From: Cenococcum geophilum 1.58
Taxonomy: Eukaryota > Ascomycota > Dothideomycetes > Gloniales > Gloniaceae
DNA length: 64,000 nt
NCBI GenBank assembly: GCA_001692895.1
Contig: KV748183.1
Coordinates: 682,001-746,000, forward strand
Reading direction: 5' to 3'
Positions 33,816-45,906 of the stretch are shown here, piece after piece. Under the pieces are notes generated by a model that ran no database searches, was not told where the DNA came from, and saw only the letters and a program-made list of their open reading frames with translations. Made by a program: the position numbers and the translations under genes. Position 1 is the first letter of the stretch. Every line of letters starts with the position of its first letter.

Positions 33816-34955
33816 GCACCGAAAGCGTGCTTTCTCTCCGGCATAACGGCGCAGGTTTCTATTGCGTTGGGTTGAGGAAGTTCTTTAGACTTGGTAAAAT
33901 CGGTATTGGGGCTTCGTGGTGTAATTCACAATTGTGCTGCTTGTTATTCTGGATAACCGTCCTTTTCGATACATGGGTGTTTTGGTGTTGGCAGTTTTCT
34001 TGCTTGGCTGGATTCAGGATTGGCGCTTATTCTTTCTTTTTTGCATAATTTCTCTCCACGGACATCAGGGCCGTTCTGTAGATTCATGTGCTGGTAGCCT
34101 TTACGAAAATAAACTCTTTTATTATTAACATCACTCTAGATGCTACGGAGAGACAAGGACATGGGCATGTGGGAAGCCGTTCCAAAGACTTGCTCCCAGA
34201 GTACATTCGGTCACGGCAATTCGTCCCGTCCCGTCCCAACACTTGAAACGGCACGTGCAGGACTTCTTGGCTTGCGAAAGTACTGAACATCAACTCTGGG
34301 TCGGTCCCTTGTGAGTTTATTGGAAACCATGCATCTGGTGAATTTGCTACCGCCAGTTCTCAGCAGCCTTAGCGGCGTTTCTAAGTCACACCCCTAGCCA
34401 AGCTCTAATGTCAGTAGTCGCGACGACTTGGCTGACTCAAGGGCCAATAGGTAGGATGAGATCCCTAGATTGTCCGAAAAGTGAAAGGGTGGAGCCTCGA
34501 GCGACTCCGTCCGCGACGCCGCTTGCGGAAGACATGCAGGAAAGCACGGTTAATTGAGGCTCCAAAAGGCGCTTACCGATTTGTCCAGCTTGTATTTAGT
34601 GCGCGTTATTGACGCTTCACCGCTCTACTAATCGCCGCCGGCTACCTAGCGTTATCTCCTGAGGAAGGCTGGCCTTTGCGGACCGCCCGAGCTGCCCCCA
34701 GATAACTTCTCCTTGTGTGCTCATCTTTTTCTCACGTTTTCCATTTACCACCTCACTCTTACGAAACCGAAAACGCTGCTTATTATTCAAAATGGACCTC
34801 TTCCTAATCCCTTGTTTCAACGCTTCGTTGCGTAGTAGAAATTGACCTTCTTTTGTCCTGTGAATTATTTACCCGTGATCCTTTTAGACTGACTTACTGC
34901 CACGCCCAAGCCGCCACCGAGAAACAGAGAAGCGTTTTGAAAGACTGCATCTGGA
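33816..34955. other. Intergenic, no gene supported
   Basis: 3' flank of the Cys-module gene and promoter of the SET gene; pyrimidine-rich stretches occur before 34950. Nothing else recognised. Confidence 0.55.
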
Positions 34956-35978
34956 ATGCCTTACCCGCATGGAGCCCCCGTGTCTGATCTGTTCGCCATA
35001 CGCCGCACACCCAACTCGGGACGCGCTGTCTTCGCCTCTCAGGATATCCCAGCTGACACATTGATTGCCAAAATGGACAATCTGGCAATCACAGTCCTCT
35101 TGCGCCAATACCGCAAAGAAGTTTGTGCTCACTGCTTCTCCTACGATCGCGGAAATGGCTTGAAGATGCGGGATTCCTACATCGGGTTTGCATTTTGCTC
35201 CGCTGATTGCCAACAGAAGTGGCGGGATGACGTCGGAGACGTTGGAGTTGCTGCGTGGACTGCTGCGGAAAAGCTTACTAAAAACCGATCAAAAGAAGAT
35301 GATGAGATGCAGGACGTCGATGACCCGAGGCCTACATCGAAAGAGATCACTCAGGCATGGGAGAAGGTTGCCAACCGGGCCGCTCTCATCCGCCTCGCAA
35401 GGCAAGGCTCGGATAATAAACAGCACCGCAAGAGCATCCATGCTGCAATCTCTGCGCCCATTTCACCAGATGTCCTGGCGTTTTGCGTGTCGGGTATACT
35501 TCTACGCTACTCCAAGCCCGAGGTCTGGCCTTCCCTTCTCGCGTTGGCGACGGACCCGAAACCGTATCACAACGCCGACGACCTTCTGGCGTTCACCCGT
35601 TCCTACTTGCAGCTTCTCGCCATCCTCCCAGAGCCCCTGCTAGAATTCACGACGCCCGAGATCCTCTTTGTGCTCTCGACCCGCGATTCGCACAACAGCT
35701 TCGGTATTCGATCACTCGAGGACGAGGGCTCTGAATTCTTTGGGTACGGGTGCTGGCCAGCTGCCAGCTACTTCAATCACAGCTGCGGGCCTAACTTGAA
35801 CAAGCAGCGTGTTGGCAGGGTCTGGGAGTTCACGACAGCGAGGGACATCCAGAAGGGAGAGGAGTTGTGCATCACGTATTTGAGCGGGGAAGAGAGACAG
35901 CTAAGCAGGGGCCGCAGGATGGAGAGGCTGAGGCGAACGTGGGGCTTTGAATGTGGCTGCGAGCGATGTGAGATCTGA
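34956..35978 (+). CDS. SET-domain protein lysine methyltransferase, SMYD/Set6-like
   Basis: A single exon of 340 residues from an ATG at 34956. The SET domain is split in the way typical of SMYD/Set5/Set6 proteins: an N-SET part (RAVFASQDIPADTLIAKMD, residues 23-41), an insert with a MYND-like zinc cluster (Cys57, Cys60, Cys81, Cys85), a helical I-SET region with an acidic linker (about 110-125), and the catalytic part with NHSCGPN at 274-280 and Tyr308 in CITYLSGEE. The post-SET cysteines are Cys333, Cys335 and Cys338 near the C-terminus. These are the S-adenosylmethionine and zinc-binding elements, so it should be an active methyltransferase; substrate (histone or other protein) cannot be told from sequence. 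Most like the short fungal Set6 group, which lacks the TPR tail of animal SMYD proteins. Confidence 0.9.
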   Translation: MPYPHGAPVSDLFAIRRTPNSGRAVFASQDIPADTLIAKMDNLAITVLLRQYRKEVCAHCFSYDRGNGLKMRDSYIGFAFCSADCQQKWRDDVGDVGVAAWTAAEKLTKNRSKEDDEMQDVDDPRPTSKEITQAWEKVANRAALIRLARQGSDNKQHRKSIHAAISAPISPDVLAFCVSGILLRYSKPEVWPSLLALATDPKPYHNADDLLAFTRSYLQLLAILPEPLLEFTTPEILFVLSTRDSHNSFGIRSLEDEGSEFFGYGCWPAASYFNHSCGPNLNKQRVGRVWEFTTARDIQKGEELCITYLSGEERQLSRGRRMERLRRTWGFECGCERCEI

Positions 35979-37405
35979 GCGGTACCGGGAGGGGGGGAAG
36001 CGTTTCATTGCTGTGCTCTTGGTAGATACTGTGCATTCTCTGTATGACGAAGAGCCTCGTAAGGCGAGCTCAGGCGAGATCAGAGGCACTGGGGTGCTCA
36101 GTCTGAAACGAAACAATTGACATCAAATTCTTTGTCGATCGCAGATCTGCATCTGGGGAGACATTATTCTGTGGCAAAAGGCACAACGGCCATTCAGATG
36201 ATCCTTAAATCTTGCCTAATCTTGCCTGATCTTGCCTGATATCGCCTCTGAGTGCCTTTGGGTGCCACTAGTGGAGAGCCGGTGCAAATGGTCAAAGCTC
36301 CTGGCCCGTCCACGTTTTTTTTCGTCAGAGGTGACGTGGGGCTATGCGAACGATGGCGGACCCTGCATTCCGCTAGTTTCATTTCCGTGACTTCTTCAGT
36401 GCATCCTCGCGAGCATTCCAAAGAGGAAATGCGTCAACAAAGTCAAAAAAAGCTGCTATCGCGACAACCAGGGTGCCTTCCCGTGGTCATGCAGCCAAAG
36501 CTGTTCTGGTCGGCGGGTAAGGACGCCCGCTGCCAACTTCCAACTCCTCCGTCCTCGTGTCGCAGTAGGCCTAAGAGTGGATTCCGCCAATCAACCGCCG
36601 CTTTTGGGCGATGACAGATGATCCTGAGGCTTGAAAGTCACATTAATGATGCTCTCCCGGGCATCCCGTCGACGTGAAAACTTTCCAGCGCCGCGTCAAG
36701 AACAATTTCCTACTCAAAGCCCAAGGCCCTCTCCTAAAATCCTTGATCGACAAAACCCCACCGTCAGCCAGGAAAGACATCACATCAAATCTTGTCGAAT
36801 TGTCGAGAAGAATATCGAGCCGAGCTCCCTTCGTTGCAGTCGTGGTACCTGTCCAACTGCGCTTTCCTTCCCTGCCGTCAGGTGCATAATCGTCCCATTC
36901 AAAACATCTACGGCTCTTTAGGGGTCGGATCTACACGATAAAGAGTCGACGAAGGCTGGAGGGGTGTCATCCCGCTGCTTTTAAAGCGGGAGGCATACAG
37001 CGGCCTACAGAGGTCCACAGCGCCAAGACGTTAGTGAATAATCACAGTAGACGCAGCGCAACAGCCTTCGCGATGCTGATCGAGGTAAGAGGGATTAGAT
37101 CGTAAAACCTGCGTTTCGTTGTGCAGAAACCTGAAGCCACCCTTCGCACCCTTCGCCGTCATTTCTCGCTTAACTCAACCCCCATTACATCATCAGCTGG
37201 GGAGCCATCTCGATTGCGACTCTCCCAAATCTCGCAGCGCTGTTCTTTCACCCATTTCGTCACACTCAAGCCTTTCCCCCTCTACCGACCGGACTGTGCT
37301 TTCATTCGTCACAGCTGACCGTGTTTTGTCGTCGCCTTTCCTTCACCTACAGCAACCCTCACATGAGCTCTTTTTTCTTTGTACACGTCAACTCGACGCT
37401 GAATC
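35979..37405. other. Intergenic, long promoter of the kinase gene
   Basis: No gene is convincingly supported. A small forward frame at 36674-36889 has protein-like composition but no family resemblance. A short repeat (ATCTTGCCTGATCTTGCCTG) occurs at 36219-36240. The 37100-37400 part is C/T-rich, as expected for a fungal 5' untranslated region. Confidence 0.5.
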
Positions 37406-39712
37406 ATGGCCGCGATGCAGAACTTCAAGAACTTCCTGCGCCATGGCAAGCAAGCCCGCGCCGCAAATCCTCCCCACGGAGAAGCTACTACCAACGTTTC
37501 GCCTGTACATGCTCAGCAACAGCGCTATAACAACTATGGCGTTTCTGAAGACCACCAGTATGCCTTGAGCGACCCCAGCGTCTTCGATCACAAACCATTA
37601 CAAGCGAATGCTACCCATGGGGATTACTCCGCCGCCGCGGTGGACAACAAGAACGTAGCTGCGAAGGCTGGAGATGCCGCCGCGAGAGCCGCAGGAGAGC
37701 ATCAGGAGGTGCAAGCAAACCAAAAGGCAGGATCGACCGACCGGAAGGCTGAGTACGACCCGTCGGTACTTGAACGAATTATAGCGGAAGAGCGCGAGAG
37801 CAAAGGAAAACTCCCCAAATACCCAGGCCTCGAAAGATGGACGTTGGTAGAAAAGATGGGTGATGGCGCTTTCAGCAACGTATATCGCGCGAGGGATGAT
37901 GCCAACCAGTATCCAGACGTCGCGATTAAGGTTGTCAGAAAGTTTGAAATGAACTCAAGCCAGGTGAGTTTATATACTGGGAAGATTTCCATGCATCTCC
38001 CTTATTGATTCCTTCGTCTCCCTCTTTCTCTTTCAAACACTTTGTGGGCTTGTTTGTGGGATTTTGGCCAACAGGAGCCTGGTGTAGGGCGATAATCATC
38101 TCCACGCGGATTTCAAGAAAGCGCCAAAAACAGTGGAGGTGCGATAATATACCAAACCAAGCGTTCTTCGCGTCATTAAGGGCCTTGGCTTTGTTTCCTT
38201 TCCAATATCACTTTGAGACTTATTACTGACGTAATGAGCTGTAGAGAGCGAACATACTCAAGGAAGTGCAAATTATGCGGCAGCTCGACCACCCAAACAT
38301 CGTCAAGCTCATCGAATTCTCCGAGTCCAGACAATACTACTACATCATTCTCGAGCTGTGCCCTGGAGGCGAGCTCTTCCACCAGATCGTCCGTCTAACT
38401 TACTTCAGCGAAAATCTCTCACGACATGTCATTATTCAAGTTGCAAAAGCATTGGAATATCTACATGAAGAAGCGGGAGTAGTACATCGGTTCGTCCCAC
38501 CCCCTTTTTTTCTTTTGTTAGAATTCGGTGGCGTCTGACGTCATTCATAGTGACATCAAGCCCGAAAATCTGTTGTTCTATCCAAGGCCTTTTGTTCCTT
38601 CGAGGAACCCTAAACCAAGGGGCCCTGATGAGGAAGACAAGGCCGATGAAGGCGAGTTCATCAAGGGAGTTGGCGCTGGTGGGATCGGCGTCATAAAGAT
38701 TGCAGATTTTGGGCTGTCTAAGGTTATCTGGGATAGCCAGACCATGACCCCTTGCGGTACCGTGGGTTACACTGCTCCGGAGATAGTCAAAGATGAGCGA
38801 TACTCAAAGAGTGTGGATATGTGGGCGTTGGGCTGTGTCCTCTATACACTGCTCTGCGGTTTCCCGCCTTTCTACGATGAGAGCATCCAAACACTCACCG
38901 AGAAGGTCGCACGCGGCCAATATACTTTCCTCTCGCCCTGGTGGGACGATATCTCCAAGCCAGCACAGGATTTGGTGTCTCACTTACTGACCGTAGATCC
39001 CGAGAAACGATACGGTATCAAGCAGTTCCTTAACCACCCTTGGATCCGCGAGATAGAGGAACCCACTTACGCCGCAGCGGACGCTCCACCGCTTGCTTCT
39101 CCTCTCTACACGCGGCAAAAGGAGTTCGAAAAATCAGCCGATCAAGCTCCCCTCCAACCTAATTTCGCCTACCTTGAATCTCCAGGTGCTGGCAAGCGTA
39201 TGGACTTCCGGTCGCCTGGCGCACTTAATCTCCGCGAGGTATTTGACGTTGGTTATGCTGTCCACCGCCAGGAAGAAGAAGGCAAGCGTCGGAAGAACTT
39301 CAAACAGGGCTACCGTGGTGCCAATGCCATGAACAACCTCAACGCACTCGACGAGGGGCTGGACGACGAGGAAGACTATGGTGAAAGCGTCCCTTACGAC
39401 ACTTCTCAACAGAATCCGCCTGCCAAAATGCCCAAATCCCAGGCTGTAGATGTGTTGGCCATGGAACAGAAGATGCGCAACACTACTCTTAGTGCTGCAG
39501 CACAGGCACGACAGCAGGCACAGCCCAAAGTTGCACCTCAAGAGAGAGGCTACGGTCAACACAGCCCTACCGTTGCTGCCGCAGCAAAGAGGCAGGTTAG
39601 AAATAGGGGTGCCTTCGAGCTAAGTTTGGACAATGCGACATTGCTTGGCAGGAGGCACAGAAAGGCAGATCGGAGTGCACTGAATCAGCAAGTTGCTGTC
39701 CCCGGGCCTTGA
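37406..39712 (+). CDS. srk1: Srk1/Rck2-type (MAPKAP-like) Ser/Thr protein kinase
   Basis: Three exons, 37406-37963, 38245-38489 and 38551-39712, giving 654 residues; introns are 281 and 61 nt and both joins restore kinase motifs. The Gly loop is GDGAFSNVY (152-160), catalytic Lys175 in VAIKVV, HRDIKPEN across the second intron (from about 267), DFG at 320-322 and GTVGYTAPEI as the activation segment end. An insert of about 40 residues between the catalytic loop and DFG (FVPSRNPKPRGPDEED) is typical of the yeast Rck1/2 and fission-yeast Srk1 group rather than of plain CaM kinases. These kinases are activated by the Hog1/Sty1/SakA stress MAPK and restrain the cell cycle and translation under stress. 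The C-terminal tail (about 480-654) is disordered and Gln/Ala-rich. Closely related fungal CaM kinase-like genes are the main alternative. Confidence 0.9.
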
Positions 39713-40848
39713 TGTTGAGACTGAAGTTCTGACTTTTCACCTTATTGCTTTCGGGCTGGATCTCCAGAAGAAAACTCGACTTTGAGCACAGCCCTGGATC
39801 ATAGTATCTGTCGTGCACGCGTTGGTGTAATCCAACAGCTCTTAGTGGGGCTTGGGTTTTCTGGCTCGCCAAGCTCTTATTGCTCTTCTGTCGCTTCGAA
39901 ACAATTTATTCATTTCCCCTATATCCCCACTCCCAAAATCCGGATTTTCGGTATTACCTTTCCCCTTCTATTATGTGGAACAAGTCTTTTCCAAACACCA
40001 CATTTCGGCCTACATCTTATGAGCACCTTACCCAATCATGTATTTCCCCTTGGGTGCATTTCCTCTTTTAGTCTCTGCTCTCTCACTATGTAATGATGTG
40101 TGTCGAATTCTTTGTATCTCCCTAGGCCACGAGTCACGGGTCATAATTTCGTATATGTCTATTCTTCTCTTATGGCACGGTTGGGTTTATGGACTGTATG
40201 GGAGATTACGAATGCAGAAGGGCATGATTCGACGACGGGGTTGATAGATAAATAGATCGAATGCCTGACTGCTACTGTTCTGCTTCGTGCGGGGTTTGTT
40301 TCTGGCACTTGTAGGATGCAAAGAGTGATGTAAGACAATGTGCACAATTGCCATGAATGAGAAACGGTGGATTAAGAGTAGGCTAGTCGGGCAGGGCTCA
40401 AGACCACACCATGAGCAAGACACCCCCAGCCACAGCGTCCGCCCAGCCTCCTCTCGCACGAATCTCGCCGGCGCGCCAAAGAGACCCGCGTCGGACTCAG
40501 CATCATACCAAGTCACCCTATCAGGCGGGCCGGACCGCGCTAAGCAATCCGCTAATGCAGGCCGTGCATACCCCCCTTCTGCGCTCAGCGCTGCCCCTCC
40601 TCGCCTTCACCCGGCAACCTCAGCTCTCGCCTTCGCTTACTGGCCTGCTTAAACCGCCAATCTCGCCCTAAACATTAATTCCTGACTTTGCCTTGCCCCT
40701 AATTACTACTGCTCCTCCTCCTACTAGCACTAGCACTACTATTACTATTACTACTTCTCCCTCCCTCCCCTCCTATCCCCGCTCCTACTACAACAACAAC
40801 GGCAACGACAATTAGCTCGACGCACACTACGGTCTAGAATAACAAACA
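39713..40848. other. Intergenic; pyrimidine-rich, triplet-like leader before the next gene
   Basis: No gene is supported. From about 40684 to 40800 the DNA is a run of CTA/CTC/CTN triplets that changes to ACAACAACAACGG just before the start codon at 40849. This looks like a long low-complexity 5' untranslated region or core promoter. Confidence 0.5.
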
Positions 40849-41790
40849 ATGGGCCTCTTCGACGAGCTGGCCTCGGACGTCGCGAGCGCGGTGACGGGCG
40901 GTGGCGGCGGCTTCGGCGGCGGCGGGCGCGCTGGGACGGCGACGCCGACCGCTGGATCTTCGTGAACGAGGAGACGGGCGAGCGGCGGTGGGATGCCGAG
41001 GGGTTGCAGGTTGGTGAGTGAGTTCTTTGCTCTTTTTTTTCTCTTCTTTTTTTTGATGTGTTTGGTGTGCTTTTGTTGGTGGTGGTGTGGTGGTGGTGGG
41101 AGGGGGCTTTGGGGGGGGGAAGGCTGCTGGGGTTTGAGGATTGGGCTGACGAGCGGTTGAACAGGGAATGCGTGGCGTAATGAAGAGAACCGCGTGGAGA
41201 ATCGCTGGGATAACGACGTGCAGGATGTTGAGTACGCGCCGGAGAATGCGGCCAGGTGGGCTGAGCGGAAGGTGAGGCTCCCTCTGATTCGCGATTCTAT
41301 GCCACTATCTACTTAAAACCGTCTTTCACTCTTCGCTTGCCTCTCTCTTGAGTGATGGAGAGGGAAAGGTAAAGGGGGAGGGGTGCGGCTTCTACGAGAG
41401 AGGTTGGTGTTTTGTTCAGCTGAGCTAACATACTCGCCCTCGCAGGCCCAAGACGTTGAAGACTTCCCGGATGACGCCGCACAATGGGCCGGCCGCAAAG
41501 CGCAAGACGTCGAAGACATCCCGGAGGACGTCGAATACGGCGTCGAGCGGCGCTACGACAACGCAAAGCAAGACATCGAGGACGTGCCGGACGATGTGGC
41601 GGGCTTCGTAGGCCGCCGTGTCGGCGACGTCGAGCGCTTTGACGACCGTGTCGAGACCCGCTTCGACGATGCGGTGCAGGACGTCGAGTGCGCGCCGGAG
41701 AGACTCGAGCAGGACGTTGGCGGCTTCTTTGGCCGGAAGGTCGCCGATGTGGAACGCTTCGATGATGATGTTGATTATGCATATGACTAG
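40849..41790 (+). CDS. WW-like domain plus VED-repeat protein, one-base frame conflict in exon 1
   Basis: Exons 40849-41013, 41165-41271 and 41446-41790 with GT-AG introns of 151 and 174 nt. The product begins MGLFDELASDVASAV and a Gly-rich run, then RWDGDADRWIFVNEETGER with RRWDAEG, a WW-like pattern of two spaced Trp with a NEETGER turn. The second and third exons encode six or so diverged 18-20 residue repeats around the core QDVEDxPDD/AxxxGRK (AQDVEDFPDDAAQWAGRK; KQDIEDVPDDVAGFVGRRV; VADVERFDDDVDYAYD at the end). The exon total is not a multiple of three: the ATG frame and the WW frame differ by one base within the GC-rich Gly stretch (40890-40930). The downstream exons read cleanly. A sequencing or assembly slip in the G/C run is likelier than a dead gene. 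Role unknown; the very acidic repeat suggests a structural or binding protein. Confidence 0.72.
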
Positions 41791-42369
41791 GGGAGGAACG
41801 AGGGACGGAATGATAGGTGGTGAGTGTCCTTGAGCTTTACCTCTCAGCTTTGGCTGGCTGGCTGGGCTATGGTATTCAGGAGTGGTGATGCATGATTGAG
41901 AGTCTAGCCCAGGGTTCATTGGGCTTTTCGGCTCGGGCTTTGGGATAGATGGCAACTTTGATAGTCGAATTGAGAATGCGTGAAACCCTAGAAGTGTGCC
42001 GACTTGGTCCAAAACAATTCTTAGGCGGGCGAAAGAGACCCTAAGTCATAGGAAGAAGGCAGCCATCACAACATATTAGAGCTCGCTTAAAAAAACCGTT
42101 TAATTCGTGGTATCCGCAGAATCAAAACGCACTTACTCGCCTCAGTACCAGTCCATCCTTTGCCCTTGGCCGTCTCGCAACCAACCTCCACACCCAGGTA
42201 CTATACCGGGAATTAGGTAGCATTGAGAACAGTAAAAAAACCCTCTATAAGATGGCACAGCAAGGAAAGCATTGGCTAGAGAGAAAGATCATGTAAGCAG
42301 TGCAAGCCATGAGAAAAAATCGTGCGAATTTTTTCTGGAGAATCTCTGAGATATAATCCTTCGCTCTAC
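41791..42369. other. Intergenic between convergent genes, nothing recognised
   Basis: The WW/VED gene and the oxysterol-binding protein gene converge here; only 3' flanks are expected. Confidence 0.55.
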
Positions 42370-44326
42370 TCACGACTCAGCATCTACAAACTCGTCCACG
42401 TCCTGCGTCTCCGAGTCCTTGCGTATGAGCGAGATATTAGTCATGCCCCCTGCGGGACCGCTTGGCTGCAGCGGTTGCTGGAGGCCCGGCGGGTGCTCGT
42501 GGTAGTTATCCATGGATGCCGGTTCGTGGTGAAAGTTGTTTGGAGGGTTGTTCTCGCCAAAGTCGATGAGGTCGTCGGTGGTTTGAGGATTGGATGACGA
42601 AGGTGCTTGAGACCTCGGAACGCTCTCACGGCTATTTTTGCGAGAGGGGATGGAGAATCGCCGTTGTAGACCTTGGCCCGGGATGATGGCGGCGATCTGA
42701 AGAGTCTGCTTGGTTTGTTCCTCAGGCGTTTTGCCGTCGCTGGATGAATAGACGAGTTAGTAGCTATAATTGCAGCTGAGATGGATATGCCGAGATAGGG
42801 TAGGCTCACATATTCGCGTTTATGATCCAATCTAAGTCTTCTTCACCTTCCTCTGACCCTCCACGCCCTCCACGGACTCGTCGGAATAGCCGTGGATGCC
42901 AATCCACGCCTTCATCTGCACGTTTTGCAGCTTCCTCACGCTGCATGATTTCTATCCGTGACTTTTCGTCCGTAGCAGTGTCTTGGTCTCTTTGCTTGAT
43001 GGCTTGGGTAACGTTAGCCCAAAGCTTCTGCGATTCTCGCTCCTCTTGTTCACTCAGAGGACGCGTCTTTGGAGGCGTCTCTTTGGCATGAGTAGCATCG
43101 AAGAGAAGTACTTTCTTGCCCGTCTTAGATGCGAGTTAGTATCATTCAGAGGGTAATATTTAGCAGTGCTGGCGTAGTATTGTATTTGATACAGCAGGAT
43201 TCGGGATCGGAGAGCATAATATAAAGGAATACATACAGTGAGGTCCTTGATATACATCTCTTCATTCCAAAGTCCGGAGAGCTCATACAAGCTTTTGTCG
43301 GTCTTCATGTCTTTTATGAATCCACCAATGGCATTGTATGTGCCACCAAAATAGCCTTTGGTCTTGAAATCCAGGTCTGCAACAAGCCCTGTTTCGGGAC
43401 ACCGGACAAAACTGTGGTCACCCAGTTCGTACTTCATCTTTCCGAATAATATGCCTCGAGCATACATGTTGGGTTGAGTAATGAAGCTGCAGACGATTAC
43501 TATCACCAATCTAGGTAAATTTAGGTTATCGCATGCACGTACTATCGCTCCTTTCGGTTGAGGAACCGCATCACTGCTATACCCTCCATCATGCTTGCCG
43601 CGGAGTTCCCAAGGAATTTACTCCTTGGCTTCAGCGTACCGTCTATCCGTATATGATGCTCTGGTGCCATAAAGAAGTAGCTCGACTTTGGAGGATGGTG
43701 CGAAGTTTGTTCGGAAATGTAGTATCCTTTGGTCTTGTCAAGATAGTCCCAGTAACAAGTAAATGTCTCGCCAAGTATCGGGTTCAGAGGCTTCTTAACA
43801 CCCCTGCAACTTGGTTAAATTTTGTTTCCAAACTGCGCAACGAAACATTCAAAAAGTGAACGTACGGCGGTTTAATATGCCAGCCGCTTAAGTAGAACTT
43901 CACAACTGCTACAAATCTTTCTACTGGATCATCAATTGCCGCCATGGGAAGCAGCGTTTCCGGGTGTGCCATGAAACTATATTCCTTGATATAAGCCTTC
44001 AAGGTACGTCGGAGTTCTCGGAATTGGTTCAACGCACTTCGTTATCCTTTCCAACATCGACCGTGGCTCCAATATAAATGTAGGCAACGTTACTCGGCTC
44101 AGATCCGCACCAGGCCGTAGTTGGGATATAATATGCATGAGCACTTGATTCAAGGATTCCGCTATCAGCTTGATTCCCAAATAGAGGCACCTGCCTCCGA
44201 CCAGGCCGTAGGTATATACGCACTATTGCCCTGCTCTGAATCCACAACAGTCTCGTCTTCTTGAGTGACTGAGTCGCCTCGATCTCTAGTCTCATCGATT
44301 GACGAGCGGTTGCCTATAATAAACAT
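42370..44326 (-). CDS. Oxysterol-binding protein-related lipid transfer protein (Osh/ORP)
   Basis: Seven exons, complement of 42370-42739, 42810-43123, 43237-43486, 43543-43803, 43866-43976, 44038-44143 and 44224-44326, total 504 residues. All six GT-AG joins keep frame and restore family sequence, and the 43124-43236 intron has a perfect TACTAAC branch. The ORD domain fills most of the protein: LMHIISQLRPGADLSRVTLP at the lid, LNPILGETFTCYWDY, the family signature EQTSHHPPKSSYFF, then YARGILFGKMKYELGDHS, and WHPRLFRRVRGGRGG near the C-terminus. No PH, ankyrin or GOLD domain is present, so it is a short ORP of the Osh4-Osh7 kind; sequence around SHHPP suggests the Osh6/7 side, which moves phosphatidylserine against PI4P at ER-plasma membrane contacts, but that choice is an inference. 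The tail after residue 385 is disordered. Confidence 0.92.
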
Positions 44327-45169
44327 GGTTGCCATATATTAGCCTGTAACTATATATATTGATTATTACCCTTATTTCGGGTATGGTAAAAGAGCAACAG
44401 GCACTCACTGGCTAATGAGTGCCGCCTGTGTCCATGGCCCAAAACCATGGTGGAAGAGTGAGGATTCTCACGCGCGAGGAGCGTATCGAGAGAAAATGGC
44501 GCGGCGGACGAGAATAAGGGTGAAATGTAAAAATTCTACCTGTTGCCCTTTTCACAGGCAGCAAACTAGGGGCGAAGTTGCTGGCAGGGCAGTTTTACTT
44601 GTATGGCGACGGCTATCATTCGGCGGGGAGAAAGTCCAAAAAAGCGCCTCGCGTCAGGGCACCCAAATACAAGCCACCGCCGGGCAGTGACGACAGTCAG
44701 TTCGGCTGCCACCTCAGACCCCTTGGCAAACTTCTTCGTTTCGGACTTTTTACCAGTACTTATTTCTCCGACTTCTACATTATGCAAATACTTCACAAAA
44801 TGTTTGCATTTCAATTTAGGGTTGGGAGAAATTGCTGTCGAGCTCTATATTTATGCGGTTCCGAAGTGCATCAATACTTTCAAGCAAGCTTATCTAAACG
44901 ACTGCTGTTGCTTCCAACCTTTTGAGGGTTAGCACTTCCGATGCTTGTAAAGGTTTCACAAAATATTCATTGCACAGCGACGCAGAATTAGTGATGAATC
45001 TGGGATTGCTCCGACATGCACTCCCATGCTACGCGAAAGGAAATTGCCTAGGCCCCATTTCATCACAAAAGAAATAAGGGTACGAGGGACATCAGGTATC
45101 ATAAGGCTGTCTCTAGGACACTGCTTGTAACCGTACGCCATCCTGGGTATCTTAGACCATATTTGCCCT
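44327..45169. other. Intergenic, no gene supported
   Basis: Promoter side of the Osh gene and 3' flank of nicotinamidase. Overlapping frames on both strands at 44415-44932 have no recognisable features. Confidence 0.5.
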
Positions 45170-45906
45170 TCACGTAGACTCAGCGATCTTCTTGATTTCT
45201 TTCCCCTCCATGGTCACGAATTTCACACCAGCTTTTTTCAGTTCCCGGTGAACACCATCCACAGCTGTCGGGTCTACAGCCTTTGTTGCTTCGCCTACCA
45301 CAAGTGTATTAAAACCCTCCTTCACGGAATCTAGAGCTGTATACTTTACGCAGTAATCCATTGCCAGGCCAGCAATGTAAACGTCTGAAATTCCCGCATC
45401 ATGGAGTATGTCTGCTAATTTACTTCGAGAGACGGTTGGTTTAGTAAACGGATCAGCAAATGCTGAATACATTTCTACCCTCTTGTCTTGGCCCTTCTCC
45501 ACAGTATGCTGCACCTTCTCAATATCAAGCTCCGGAATCAGCTCAGCGCCTGGAGTGCCTTGCACGCAGTGATCGGGCCATAAGCGTGTTGTCTCGGTCT
45601 CCTCTGAGTTGAGAGGGTTGTTAATGGTGATCATAGTCTCGAAGGGTTTATTGTTAGGTGGAGAATGATTCGATGCAAAAGATATGTGATCTTGCGGGTG
45701 GAAGTCCTTCGTGGCAATCTTAAGAGCGAAAGGAAAGGAAAGAAGTTTGTTGACAGTCGAAACGATCTCACGACCACCCTGAACTGCGAGTGAGCCGTTC
45801 TGGAATAGTAGTCAGTAGGCGCTCTTTATAGGGAAGCAGAGATATTTACAGGAGGGCAAAAATCCTCTTGGAGGTCTACGACCACAAGGGCTGGCTTGAA
45901 GGGCAT
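45170..45906 (-). CDS. pnc1: Nicotinamidase
   Basis: Two exons, complement of 45170-45799 and 45850-45906, with a 50-nt intron (GTAAAT, branch CTGAC, acceptor CCAG), giving 228 residues, close to yeast Pnc1 in length. The first exon supplies VVDLQEDFCPP with catalytic Asp11; the second has KDFHPQDH with zinc ligands Asp51 and His53, His96 in RLWPDHCVQGTPG, Lys121 in VEKGQD and nucleophile Cys169 in GLAMDYCVKYTALD. All catalytic residues of the isochorismatase-like nicotinamidase fold are thus present. The enzyme hydrolyses nicotinamide to nicotinate and ammonia in the NAD salvage pathway and so relieves inhibition of sirtuins. The N-terminal exon is only 19 codons, so an annotation starting at the second Met (about codon 75) would wrongly lose the Asp and zinc site. 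Confidence 0.95.

Noticed and set aside
36674-36921. Small forward frame before the kinase gene
   Set aside because: Protein-like composition only; no start context, splice partner or homology that I can support.
37406-38008. Kinase gene ending at 38008
   Set aside because: The frame runs into an intron at 37964; the remaining kinase lobes follow in exons 2 and 3.
41309-42012. Reverse-strand Arg-rich frame of 157 and 195 codons
   Set aside because: Shadow of the acidic VED-repeat exon on the opposite strand.
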